Positions 22,945 through 31,020 of a stretch of DNA of 32,128 nucleotides are shown piece after piece. Position 1 is the first letter of the stretch; each line of letters starts with the position of its first letter. The translations under genes were made by a program, and so were the position numbers. Source of the DNA: Bdellovibrio sp. ZAP7 (GTDB lineage Bacteria > Bdellovibrionota > UBA1018 > CAIMNF01). The stretch lies in the NCBI GenBank assembly GCA_945874535.1, contig CAMCGZ010000026.1:1-32128 (forward strand). The letters run 5' to 3'. Under the pieces are notes generated by a model. That model worked only from the letters and a program-made list of their open reading frames with translations. It was not told the DNA's origin and did not search any database.

Positions 22945-24068
22945 GTCCGCTCATCGAGTACCGAGACCGGGATTTCCCACTCTTTCATCCAGCTCTCGAA
23001 GGTTTTCAAGAAGTAGTGCTCGCTTTCGCGATGCCCGAGTTCGAACACGCTCAAGCCCTGGCGAGCCGCCTCGAGAGATGCGTGGTAACCCACCTCGCCG
23101 GTGAGGTAAACATCGACCCCCTGCGATTGAACCGCTCCGACAAAAGACGATCCGCTCCCGGGGGTGAAAGCGATGCTCCGGACTGATTTCGGTGTGTGCT
23201 GATTGGTCAAAAAGGATTTCACTTGGAACACCCGCTTCACCCGCCGGACGAACTCAGAATATGAAACCGGCTTTTTCAATTGGCCCACAAACCCGTAGCC
23301 AAGACCCCAGACCATGCCTTTCATGCCGGGAACCGGATCGAGTGGAATCAAATCATAGGCCACCATTTCGTAGGGGTGAGCCTCTTTGAGTGCGCGTATG
23401 GCCACCGACTCCATTCCGGCCACCACCAGGGTTTCCAGCCGGATCTCCTCGACTTCTTCAAGCTCCCCCACGGCTCCGATGAAGGGCGAAGCGCCCTTCA
23501 ATGGACGGAAGTTTCCGACTCCGGAAGTCCCGAAGCCGCAACAATCATATTGACCGAGGTGTCCACAACCCGCCAGATAGAGCGCATCCCTCACTCGCTC
23601 GTAATGATCGACCGGAATGTAGGTGACGAGCTTTTTCATCAGACTCCGTCCCTCCTTCGGGACCTCGAGCACCCGGGCAGTGGGCTCGGCGCCGAGGGCT
23701 CTGGCAAGATTCACCATTCCGTCAATGGCGCCGCGATCAAAGTTAGTATGAGCCACCACTAGCCCAATGCCACGACGGTAGCACTCGAGGAGGAGTTGCT
23801 CACGGGTCTCTGCCCCGCCTGGAACCAAGCGCGCCAGACCCTTCCCCTTCGGGAAAAGGGGCGGGTGATGAATCACGATCACATTGGCTTTCTTCCAACC
23901 GGCCTCTGCCAGCAGGGCCTCGGTCAGGTCCACCCCCACCACCACCCCCCGGACGGCACTCTTGGGATTGCCCACCACGAGCCCTACCGGATCCCACGAT
24001 TCGGCCAAAGAGGCTGGAATCCGGGTTTCGAGCTGTTTCAGAAGGGTTTGCAGTGTGAGCTTGGCCAT
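22929..24068 (-). CDS. Nif3/YqfO-family dinuclear metal-centre protein
   Basis: 379 residues. The Nif3 fold is shown by ESWDPVGLVVGNP, the metal-site motif IHHPPLFPKG, AHTNFDRGAIDGM and the C-terminal TGEVGYHASLEAARQGLSVFELGHRESEHY. The central insertion domain (about 120-260) is of the longer YqfO type, compared with ~250 residues in short Nif3 proteins. These are hexameric, metal-binding cytosolic proteins; proposed as GTP cyclohydrolase I type 2, but the true function is unsettled. TACAAT lies six bases before the ATG with TTAACG 17 bases further up, and no ribosome binding site, so the transcript may be leaderless. Confidence 0.92.
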   Translation of the reverse strand: MAKLTLQTLLKQLETRIPASLAESWDPVGLVVGNPKSAVRGVVVGVDLTEALLAEAGWKKANVIVIHHPPLFPKGKGLARLVPGGAETREQLLLECYRRGIGLVVAHTNFDRGAIDGMVNLARALGAEPTARVLEVPKEGRSLMKKLVTYIPVDHYERVRDALYLAGCGHLGQYDCCGFGTSGVGNFRPLKGASPFIGAVGELEEVEEIRLETLVVAGMESVAIRALKEAHPYEMVAYDLIPLDPVPGMKGMVWGLGYGFVGQLKKPVSYSEFVRRVKRVFQVKSFLTNQHTPKSVRSIAFTPGSGSSFVGAVQSQGVDVYLTGEVGYHASLEAARQGLSVFELGHRESEHYFLKTFESWMKEWEIPVSVLDERTQRII

Positions 24069-24074
24069 AGCCCG

Positions 24075-24103
24075 ATTGTAGCAGATTCAACCTGATTCGT
24101 TAA
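24075..24103 (-). promoter_or_regulatory. promoter of the Nif3-family gene, leaderless arrangement
   Basis: On the reverse strand TTAACG (24103-24098), a 17-base spacer and TACAAT (24080-24075), then CGGGCT and the ATG. The start codon is where transcription would begin. The remainder of the divergent gap to 24172 is A/T rich. Confidence 0.6.
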
Positions 24104-24172
24104 ACCAACAAAATCAAAAGACTTTTAGCTTTTTTATTTAATTTTTGTGTATTCCATGTTCTAATGTCGCGC

Positions 24173-24997
24173 ATGAAAGCCCTCACCCTCCTTTCGCTCT
24201 CCCTGGTCTCGCTCACTCCATCCCTGGCCTTTTCGACTCCCTATCAGGTCTCGACCTCATCGACCGAAATCGGAAACATCATCCTGGCCAAAAACTGCCT
24301 GGATTACACTTTTTGCGGAGGAGAAGGCACCTCGCTCGCCGGGGGTGATGGCTCGTGGAGGCTCCACAGCTACGTCGACCTGAGTTCCTTTCAACTCCTC
24401 AAAGCCCAACAGGTGTGCAACTTCAAAACCATCGGAACCGCCGTTTCGATCAAGAATCTCGCCAGTAATGCGTCTGTGCCACTCTCGATGATTCAACCCG
24501 ATCGTGCACCATTCGCTTCCGTGCCGAACCTTTATTTCCCATCGATGACCCAGGCCGAAAAACAGACAAAAGCCTCAAGAATCGAATCTCTGAGCAAGGC
24601 GGGAAAGAAAATTGAGGCGATCGAGGCGGTGATTCGCGAGTACGGCCTACAAAATCTCGGCTACGCCATTCGCCTCGGGGGAGACATGGGAAGAGCGGGT
24701 GCGGTGACCGACCACCAGAAACGCGAAATCCGCGTCTCGGATTCAGCATTCGAACACCCCTGCATTCTCATCGAAACCATGCGCCATGAGCTCGAACACG
24801 TGACCCAGATCGCCCAAGCAGACCGTTGCCTCGCCAAAAACGAAGGCCACAACTTGCTCGATCATGTGACGCGCGAGCGCTCCGCCTACTTGAACGATAT
24901 CCGGACGATTCCGCAGTTCTGCCCCGATGCCCGCTTTGCCAAGATGCTTCAGGATTCGGTGGCGGACACCTTCTTGAGTTCGTATACCCGAAAATAA
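24173..24997 (+). CDS. exported protein with HExxH zinc-peptidase motif
   Basis: 274 residues with a signal peptide (KALTLLSLSLVSLTPSLAFS). The active-site candidate is MRHELEHVTQ (H205, E206, H209), followed by a helix with NEGHNLLDH and RERSAYLND, where a third ligand could lie. Cysteines pair plausibly around CLDYTFC, CNFK, HPC, DRC and FCPD. No peptidase family is recognised beyond the motif, so the enzyme class is tentative. An in-frame ATG at 24164 would add three residues; 24173 is preferred because TAATGT ends five bases before it and no ribosome binding site is present. YgiQ follows 15 bases downstream. Confidence 0.7.
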   Translation: MKALTLLSLSLVSLTPSLAFSTPYQVSTSSTEIGNIILAKNCLDYTFCGGEGTSLAGGDGSWRLHSYVDLSSFQLLKAQQVCNFKTIGTAVSIKNLASNASVPLSMIQPDRAPFASVPNLYFPSMTQAEKQTKASRIESLSKAGKKIEAIEAVIREYGLQNLGYAIRLGGDMGRAGAVTDHQKREIRVSDSAFEHPCILIETMRHELEHVTQIAQADRCLAKNEGHNLLDHVTRERSAYLNDIRTIPQFCPDARFAKMLQDSVADTFLSSYTRK

Positions 24998-25012
24998 ATC
25001 GAGGATCTACCC

Positions 25013-26971
25013 ATGAGCGTTCAAATTGAAACCATCACGAACGAGCGAGTCCGCAAGGAAGCGCTCCTGAAGTTCCTCCCGACCAATCGCGAAGAAATGG
25101 CCCTGCGCGGGTGGGAGGAGCTCGATGTGCTGCTCGTCTCGGGCGATGCCTACGTCGACCACCCCACCTTCGGAATTCCCTGCCTCGGCCGCTGGCTCGA
25201 AAAACTCGGCCTCCGGGTCGGGATTGTGTCCCAACCCAAGTGGAAGGACGAGAAAGACTTCTTGGTCATGGGCAGACCGCGACTTTTCGTCGGAGTCTCG
25301 AGCGGCACCGTTGACTCGATGATCAACAACTACACCGCAAACAAGAAGAAGCGCACCGACGATATGTATTCGCCTGGCGGCGTGGGCGGAAAACGCCCCG
25401 ACTATGCTTCGATTGTCTATTCCGAGCTTGCTCGGAAAGCCTTCCCCGAAACGCCGGTCGTGGTAGGTGGAGTGGAGGCTTCGCTCCGCCGCCTGGCACA
25501 TTACGACTACTGGCAGAACCGGATTCGCCCATCCATTCTGACCGAGCTCAAGGCTGATTTCCTGGTCTTTGGAATGGGAGAACGCACCACCGAGATGATG
25601 GTCGAGGCCTTCAAAGGGGCAGAGGCCGAAATCGGTGCGCCCCTCACGACCTCGCATCCCGCCACTCAAAAAGCACTCGATTACATCAAGACCCAGCGCG
25701 GGATTGCCTTTTTATCGTCTAAGGATCACGCCCGGCAACTCGAAGGCCGCCTGACCATTCCGAGCTTTGAAGAGGTGCGTGATGACAAACGCAAATTCGC
25801 CAAAGCGGCCTACTTTATCGAATACGAAGCCTCTCCCTACAACGGCAAGCGCCTGATCCAGTACCACGGAAGCAAGGCCGTTGTGATCAACCCGCCGGCT
25901 CTTCCGCTCAGCACGGAGCAAATGGACGCCGTGTACGAAATGCCTTTCACTAAAGAGCAACACCCGATGTACAAGCACCGGATTCCGGCTGCTGACATGA
26001 TCCGATTCTCGGTGAATTCAGTCCGCGGGTGCTACGGAGGATGTTCCTTCTGCGCCATCACCCTGCACCAAGGCCGGATCGTGCAGAGCCGCTCGACCGA
26101 AAGCGTACTCAAAGAAGTCGAAGGGCTCAATAAAGTACCCGGCTTCAAAGGCATTGTGTCGGATATTGGAGGACCTACCGCCAACATGTTCCGCACCAGT
26201 TGCAAGAGCCCCGAGATCCAGAGTAAGTGCCGGAAGCTCTCGTGTGTGCACCCCAAGGTCTGCCCGCAGCTCCAGCACGATCATACGGTGCAGGTCGACA
26301 TGCTCAGGAAGGCTCGTAAGATACCTGGAATTCGAAAGATCCACATTGCCTCAGGGCTCCGATACGATCTGGCTCTCTCCGACAAGAAGGCGGGCCACGA
26401 ATACCTCCGCGAGCTGATCAGCCACCATGTGGGGGGCCACTTGAAGGTTGCTCCGGAGCATTTGGACGACGATGTCTTGCACTTGATGAAAAAGCCGGGA
26501 CTCAAGAACTTCGACGAGTTCGTGAGTTACTTCAAAGAAGTTTCTGAAGAAGCGGGCAAAGAACAGTACGTGGTGCCTTACTTCATCTCGGGCTTCCCGG
26601 GCACGACCCACGAAAAGATGGAGAAAGTTTACGACTACCTGAAGGAGAAGGGCTGGAATCTCCAGCAGGTTCAGGCCTTCATCCCGACCCCCATGACGCT
26701 CGCCACTGCCATGTACTGGACCGGCTTGAACCCGATGAGCATGAAGCCGCTCTTCGTGGCCAAAGAATGGAAAGACCGGAAGATCCAGCAAGCCCTTCTC
26801 CAGCCCCACAAGCCGGAACACCGGGAAATCTTGCGCGAGTACGAGCGAGACAAACGCAAGCCTCTTTCAAAGGCGGTCTCGCCGCGCGATGCGAACGGTA
26901 AGCGATTCAGGAGTGTGGTCGAGGCTCCGAAGAGCAAGCTCGGACAGAAGCTCTTACTCGATTCGAGGTGA
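25013..26971 (+). CDS. YgiQ-family radical SAM protein
   Basis: 652 residues, cytosolic. The N-terminal part (LLVSGDAYVDHPTFGIP, FVGVSSGTVDSMINNYTANK, VVVGGVEASLRRLAHYDYW) is the signature of YgiQ. The radical SAM cluster motif CYGGCSFC gives C340, C344 and C347 for the 4Fe-4S cluster. The C-terminal KVAPEHLDDDVLHLMKKPG and VQAFIPTPMTLATAMYWTG regions are also family-typical. The biochemical reaction of YgiQ is not established. GAGGA lies seven bases before the ATG and the gene follows the HExxH protein closely, so they may share a transcript. It ends seven bases from the convergent papain-like gene. Confidence 0.94.
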   Translation: MSVQIETITNERVRKEALLKFLPTNREEMALRGWEELDVLLVSGDAYVDHPTFGIPCLGRWLEKLGLRVGIVSQPKWKDEKDFLVMGRPRLFVGVSSGTVDSMINNYTANKKKRTDDMYSPGGVGGKRPDYASIVYSELARKAFPETPVVVGGVEASLRRLAHYDYWQNRIRPSILTELKADFLVFGMGERTTEMMVEAFKGAEAEIGAPLTTSHPATQKALDYIKTQRGIAFLSSKDHARQLEGRLTIPSFEEVRDDKRKFAKAAYFIEYEASPYNGKRLIQYHGSKAVVINPPALPLSTEQMDAVYEMPFTKEQHPMYKHRIPAADMIRFSVNSVRGCYGGCSFCAITLHQGRIVQSRSTESVLKEVEGLNKVPGFKGIVSDIGGPTANMFRTSCKSPEIQSKCRKLSCVHPKVCPQLQHDHTVQVDMLRKARKIPGIRKIHIASGLRYDLALSDKKAGHEYLRELISHHVGGHLKVAPEHLDDDVLHLMKKPGLKNFDEFVSYFKEVSEEAGKEQYVVPYFISGFPGTTHEKMEKVYDYLKEKGWNLQQVQAFIPTPMTLATAMYWTGLNPMSMKPLFVAKEWKDRKIQQALLQPHKPEHREILREYERDKRKPLSKAVSPRDANGKRFRSVVEAPKSKLGQKLLLDSR

Positions 26972-26978
26972 GTCGGGT

Positions 26979-27890
26979 TCAGTTCTCATGGCAAGAGTGG
27001 AACTCAACCGTCTCGATGTCCGTCCGGCCCCCCAAGGCCTGCTCCAGATCCCAGATCCGGGGCTCAGCCCAATCTGAATCGAGCATCAAGAGCCGCTTTT
27101 TCCCGAGGGCCTCGAAGGCCGCTACGGCCACGACCGAATGCCCGCCACTGTTGCGTTCGCCAATCTTGCGGGGAAGCCAGAGGCGACCATCCAGGCGTGA
27201 GGTCTTTGTACCCGAGAGCGCCACTAAAGGAAGATCCGCCTCGAACATATTGGGGCCGATATCGAAGGAGACGAGCACCGGAGTGCCCGCCAACACCTGC
27301 TCTGCCACATGAGCCATGGCCCGGGCGGAATCCTTGAATTTGCGGAGTCCGCAGTTCAGACCGAACTCCTTGCCGTAGGTTTTCAGAATGCCGTGGATGG
27401 AAGTCCGGTGAACGGTCGAAATATAATAGTCATTGATGGCCCGGACCAAAAACTGAGTGCGGCCTTTTTCGCTGGCAAACTGCGCCTGAAGGGTGTCATT
27501 TCCTGACAAACGGTTGCGGGCGATCTGTTCCATCATGTGGTCCATGGCGTAGCCTGTGCAGGTGCCATCGACCTGATCATAGGGGCGGACGATCTTTTGA
27601 TAGCGGGCACGGGGAGCCAACACTTCGGAGCGGTCGAGAATCAGGACCTTCTTTCGATCGAGGTCGAGAAGCATGCGCTGTTCGGCACGCCCGTTGGCGG
27701 CGACGAGGTCTCCTAAAAAAAGCGCCCGGCGAGGGGTGGCTTGGTCATCGAACTGCAGCGCCACCCTGGAGCCGACCCCGACCGATGCTCCAGCCTGATG
27801 GGCTGCCGACACCACATCCATTCGCACCGCACCTTCGGCCAGCGAAGAAACCAGCAGGACAAGACACCAGAACCATTGAAACCGGACCAT
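26979..27890 (-). CDS. exported papain-like cysteine peptidase (putative)
   Basis: 303 residues with a signal peptide (RFQWFWCLVLLVSSLAEG). A possible catalytic set is Q106 and C111 in YDQVDGTCTGYAMDH, H251 in NSGGHSVVAVAAF and an acidic residue in LLMLDSDW, in the order Q-C-H-(N/D) of papain-type enzymes; bacterial C1 peptidases often read DQG..GSCTA.A around the Cys. The Q-to-Cys distance is one shorter than usual and Asp replaces Asn, so function is not certain. About 100 residues before the Cys may be a propeptide or binding domain. AGGGGG precedes the ATG. The promoter diverges from that of the next gene. Confidence 0.6.
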   Translation of the reverse strand: MVRFQWFWCLVLLVSSLAEGAVRMDVVSAAHQAGASVGVGSRVALQFDDQATPRRALFLGDLVAANGRAEQRMLLDLDRKKVLILDRSEVLAPRARYQKIVRPYDQVDGTCTGYAMDHMMEQIARNRLSGNDTLQAQFASEKGRTQFLVRAINDYYISTVHRTSIHGILKTYGKEFGLNCGLRKFKDSARAMAHVAEQVLAGTPVLVSFDIGPNMFEADLPLVALSGTKTSRLDGRLWLPRKIGERNSGGHSVVAVAAFEALGKKRLLMLDSDWAEPRIWDLEQALGGRTDIETVEFHSCHEN

Positions 27891-27916
27891 ACAACCCCCT
27901 CAGTTGAGCGCAGAGA

Positions 27917-27945
27917 GTCATATCCGAGACTTAGACGTTTCGCAA
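27917..27945 (-). promoter_or_regulatory. promoter of the papain-like gene
   Basis: Reverse strand TTGCGA (27945-27940), a 17-base spacer and TATGAC (27922-27917). Its -35 box is only ten bases from the -35 box of the divergent promoter, so a single regulator could control both. Confidence 0.6.
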
Positions 27946-27955
27946 TAAATAAAGA

Positions 27956-27984
27956 TTGACCAATCCAGTCAGGTATTGTAATCT
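27956..27984 (+). promoter_or_regulatory. promoter of the GH16 operon
   Basis: TTGACC (27956-27961), a 17-base spacer and TAATCT (27979-27984). The ATG at 27994 begins ten bases after the -10 box, so the leader is at most a few bases and carries no ribosome binding site. Confidence 0.7.
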
Positions 27985-27993
27985 CCCTCGATC

Positions 27994-28455
27994 ATGAAAG
28001 CCATCCCCCTCCTTTTGACCTTATCCCTCCTGCTGGGCATGCCCTGTTCCGCCGCCGAACCGTCCTTCATGGACTCCGTCCTCTCCTACTTTTCCAAGGA
28101 CTATGTCCACGCCCGGAACACCCTCGGCTTTCTGAAAGTCCGTGCCCGGACCGCCCGCTCCCTGCTCGCCGCCCGGAAGGTTTCTGAAGCCGAGCGCTCG
28201 CGTCGTCTTCATGTGGAACTGAATCGTGCTTACGACCTCCTCCAGGACAATCGCTCCCTCTTGAGCCGGGACACCTACGGGACCTTTAAAAAAGAAGTCG
28301 ACCGGGCCCGCTATCACGTGGTCATGCACGATCTTTATCTGAAGAAAAAGGCGACCCCAAAAGCCGTTTGGCACCACAAGGTGTTGTCCGAAGAGCTGGC
28401 CTCGACCCTGAATCTGATCGACTGGATCGAGCTCATGACCGGAGGTCGGACATGA
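27994..28455 (+). CDS. small exported helical protein, unknown function
   Basis: 153 residues with a signal peptide (KAIPLLLTLSLLLGMPCSA). The mature chain lacks cysteine, is rich in Arg and Lys and predicted helical throughout (RARTARSLLAARKVSEAERS, ELNRAYDLLQDNRSLL). No family is recognised. It opens a three-gene set: its stop overlaps the GH16 gene start (ATGA), which in turn overlaps the third gene. The context suggests an accessory role for the glycoside hydrolase, for example binding or assembly, but nothing in the sequence shows this. Confidence 0.75.
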   Translation: MKAIPLLLTLSLLLGMPCSAAEPSFMDSVLSYFSKDYVHARNTLGFLKVRARTARSLLAARKVSEAERSRRLHVELNRAYDLLQDNRSLLSRDTYGTFKKEVDRARYHVVMHDLYLKKKATPKAVWHHKVLSEELASTLNLIDWIELMTGGRT

Positions 28456-29516
28456 AAAAGGCACTTCCTTTGATCCTGACGATTCTATTTACCGCAACTG
28501 CATGCGAAAAAGTGGATCTGCAAATGAACCCGAAGGGCTTTACGAGCGGACGTTGCTTGAACTCGGCGGGCAAAGGTCCGAGTGCTACCAGTCCTTACCA
28601 AAACCGAGTCTGGGCTGATGAATTCAACGGACCCGAGCCGGGAGAAGATCCGGGCTGCTATTCGAGAACTCCGGAATGCGCGCTTCGCCTCGATTGGCCC
28701 GGCCACGGTGACCGCTGTAGTTCTGCCGCCAATCATGCGGGACTCCGCGACCTGAACAAGTGCAACTGGAAACTCTGGGACGGATTCTCGTTTTGGGGCG
28801 AATGGCCCAAGGGTGGGAAGTTTTCTTACAAACCAAGTCAGGTTTCGGTCCATGGCGGTGCGGTGCACTTCACCGTTGCCCGCAGGAATCCTCAAGCCGG
28901 GGCTCTGTGCGGTAAGCATGCGGGCGGTGATCCGAATCGCGGAGATTACTTCGGAACTGACTGCGAGTGGGTTTCTGGAGGCATCGATTCGAGCCATGCG
29001 GGCGGCATTCCCGGAAGAAACATCAAGAACGGGCGCATCGAAATGCGCGCCAAGCTGCCGTCTGGCGTGGGTGTTTATCCGGCGCTCTGGACCTGGATGA
29101 CCCCGAAAGGCCGTGGAATCCCCTACCAGAACCCCTCACAAACCAGCTTTTCAGGTGAGTACGACATCCTCGAAGCTGTCACGAAATCCTCCGGCCGCAT
29201 CCAGGCATTCCAGACCTACCACGACTGGGGATACACCCCTACTTCGCACACCCAATCGGGATCGGGCACCGAGTACCTCGATCCGGGTGTGTGGTACCGC
29301 TTCGGAGTCGAACGCTTCCATGACAAAATCCGTTATTACATCGACGATTGCTACACCCATGAAGTCGTGGACGGTGATCGCGGTGTAAGGATCAACGACC
29401 TGGCCCAGTACCTGATCATGAATCTCGCCATGGAAAACCATGTCATCAATGAAGGCCGGGCGGGTCCGCTCGATGGCAAAACCCTCGATGTCGATTACGT
29501 GAGGCTCTACGAATGA
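28452..29516 (+). CDS. glycoside hydrolase family 16 protein, probable lipoprotein
   Basis: 354 residues. The catalytic motif E-x-D-x-x-E is present as GEYDILEAV (E236 nucleophile, D238, E241 acid/base). Flanking GH16 signatures include RIEMRAKLPSGVGVYPALWT, GVWYRFGVERFHDKIRYYID and the final DVDYVRLYE. GH16 enzymes cut beta-glucans, laminarin, agar, carrageenan or related polymers; the substrate is not evident. The N-terminus MKKALPLILTILFTATAC ends in a plausible though imperfect lipobox (Ala at -3), so the enzyme is probably surface- or periplasm-anchored. Several cysteines in the first half may form disulfides. GGAGG is six bases before the ATG, and the genes on both sides overlap by four bases. 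Confidence 0.93.
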   Translation: MKKALPLILTILFTATACEKVDLQMNPKGFTSGRCLNSAGKGPSATSPYQNRVWADEFNGPEPGEDPGCYSRTPECALRLDWPGHGDRCSSAANHAGLRDLNKCNWKLWDGFSFWGEWPKGGKFSYKPSQVSVHGGAVHFTVARRNPQAGALCGKHAGGDPNRGDYFGTDCEWVSGGIDSSHAGGIPGRNIKNGRIEMRAKLPSGVGVYPALWTWMTPKGRGIPYQNPSQTSFSGEYDILEAVTKSSGRIQAFQTYHDWGYTPTSHTQSGSGTEYLDPGVWYRFGVERFHDKIRYYIDDCYTHEVVDGDRGVRINDLAQYLIMNLAMENHVINEGRAGPLDGKTLDVDYVRLYE

Positions 29517-30100
29517 AACCGCTCACCGTCATTTTGGGTCTTCTCCTATCGCTAGTCTGTATCGAATCCGGAGCCACCGTTCTGTTCCCGCCGGAAAGCG
29601 GATGCCAGATCTCTGACCTCGAGATTCAGACCACTGACTTGATCCGGATCCGGAACTTGCGTCCTGAAATGTGCCGGCTTTCGTCAGGTGAGATGATTTC
29701 GATCGGTCTCAGCTTCGGACATCAGTTTTACAGTGGAGTCGCTGCACAGTGGGCTCATCAAGGTGCGAGCGGTAAAATCCTGTTTCACGTCAATGCCGAG
29801 CTCGCAACGAGCCGGATGTTGAACGACGTGTACGCCAACAGCTCGAAGCTCTCTTTTGACCTGCACATCGGTAAGAGCGGTCTCTTTGCAGGACCGCTGG
29901 TCCAATCCGTCTTGCTCGTGAATCCTCTGATATCCAGTCCCCAAACGCTGCGTTTTAGCGGGGCGGGTGGGTCTTTCTTATCTTATTTTCTCGGGTCAAA
30001 AGCCTCGCGCAGTGATTCGCCGATAAGGTTGATTGAAATCAGCATCCAGGAAAGTGCGACCGTCGGGGCCACGAGCAACCAGGCCGCGTTCTGGATATAG
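29513..30100 (+). CDS. exported protein, unknown function; C-terminus antisense to yejE
   Basis: 195 residues from an ATG overlapping the GH16 stop (ATGA). A signal peptide (KPLTVILGLLLSLVCIESG) precedes a mature chain with two early cysteines (SGCQIS, EMCRLS) and beta-rich pattern, perhaps a carbohydrate-binding or structural partner of the GH16 enzyme; this is inferred from context. No family is recognised. The last ~39 residues (from about GSKASRSDSP) are read antisense to the C-terminus of the convergent yejE, a 118-base overlap. That tail probably arose by loss of an earlier stop and may not be functional. Confidence 0.65.
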   Translation: MKPLTVILGLLLSLVCIESGATVLFPPESGCQISDLEIQTTDLIRIRNLRPEMCRLSSGEMISIGLSFGHQFYSGVAAQWAHQGASGKILFHVNAELATSRMLNDVYANSSKLSFDLHIGKSGLFAGPLVQSVLLVNPLISSPQTLRFSGAGGSFLSYFLGSKASRSDSPIRLIEISIQESATVGATSNQAAFWI

Positions 30101-31020
30101 GTCCGGCCCTGCTGGAGCAGTTCGCCGAGGGACGGAGTTGGCGGCGACAGTCCGAATCCGAGGTAATCGAGCACCGCCAGTGTGGCGATCCCGCCCGAGA
30201 CTGTGAAGGGGGTCAGTGTCAGGATGGGAGTGATCGCATTCGGCAAAATGTGACGGAAAATGATCCGTCCGTTCTTGGCCCCAGCCGCGCGGGCCGCCTC
30301 GCAAAATTCACGATTCCGGATCGAGAGCACTTGGGCACGGAGCTGGGATGCGATCCCGACCCAGGAGAACAGCACGACCACCATGAGGGTGACCCAGAAC
30401 GAATCCGCCTTCATGAGTCCGTTGACCAGGATCACAACCGACAAGAACGGCAGGATCTCGATCAGTTCCTTAAGGCGCTCGGTGAAGAAATCCGTATTGC
30501 CGCCGAAATAACCTTGTACGCACCCAATCGATACTCCGATCAAGAAACAAAAGATCCAGAACATGAGCCCGTAAGAGAGCGACACCCTGAGTCCGTAAAC
30601 CAGACGAGCGGTGACGTCACGCCCGAGGGAATCCGTCCCGAGCCAATGGTTCTTCGATGGCGATGCCATCACATCGGGGGTCTGCTCCAAAGGATCCCAG
30701 GGATTCAAAGGAAACAACACGAAGGTATCCTTCCCAGCCTCACGGTCCTGGTTTGCGATGCCGCGGTAGTCGACCACAAAAGAATCGGTGATGCCGAAGG
30801 ATTGCGCCGAATAATCCACCAAGGCAGGAAAGTACCAGCGTCCTTCCCTTTTGAGGAGCAGCGGTTTGCTGTTCGACCAGACCTCGGCCGTCATGGAAAA
30901 GAAAAAGACGCTCAGAAAACCGGCCAAGCCCACCCAAGCGCGCTTTTGGCGGAAAAAGGAATTCCAACGGCGAAGGGTGAGCGGAGAGAAAGAAGACTGT
31001 ATCGAAAACATGTGCTTCAT
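29983..31020 (-). CDS. yejE: peptide ABC transporter permease, YejE type
   Basis: 345 residues. After a cytosolic N-terminus, TM1 (VGLAGFLSVFFFSMTAEVW) leads to the periplasmic insert typical of YejE (NSKPLLLKREGRWYFPAL) and GTDSLGRDVTARLVYGLRVS. Further TMs carry the permease loop EAARAAGAKNGRIIFRHILP, where the EAA motif contacts the ATPase. The canonical end is ESLREAFDPRK. In enterobacteria YejABEF imports microcin C and peptides. Its ATG overlaps the yejB stop by four bases. No ATPase gene follows: a convergent gene starts at once, so the ATPase must lie elsewhere. Confidence 0.92.
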   Translation of the reverse strand: MKHMFSIQSSFSPLTLRRWNSFFRQKRAWVGLAGFLSVFFFSMTAEVWSNSKPLLLKREGRWYFPALVDYSAQSFGITDSFVVDYRGIANQDREAGKDTFVLFPLNPWDPLEQTPDVMASPSKNHWLGTDSLGRDVTARLVYGLRVSLSYGLMFWIFCFLIGVSIGCVQGYFGGNTDFFTERLKELIEILPFLSVVILVNGLMKADSFWVTLMVVVLFSWVGIASQLRAQVLSIRNREFCEAARAAGAKNGRIIFRHILPNAITPILTLTPFTVSGGIATLAVLDYLGFGLSPPTPSLGELLQQGRTYIQNAAWLLVAPTVALSWMLISINLIGESLREAFDPRK

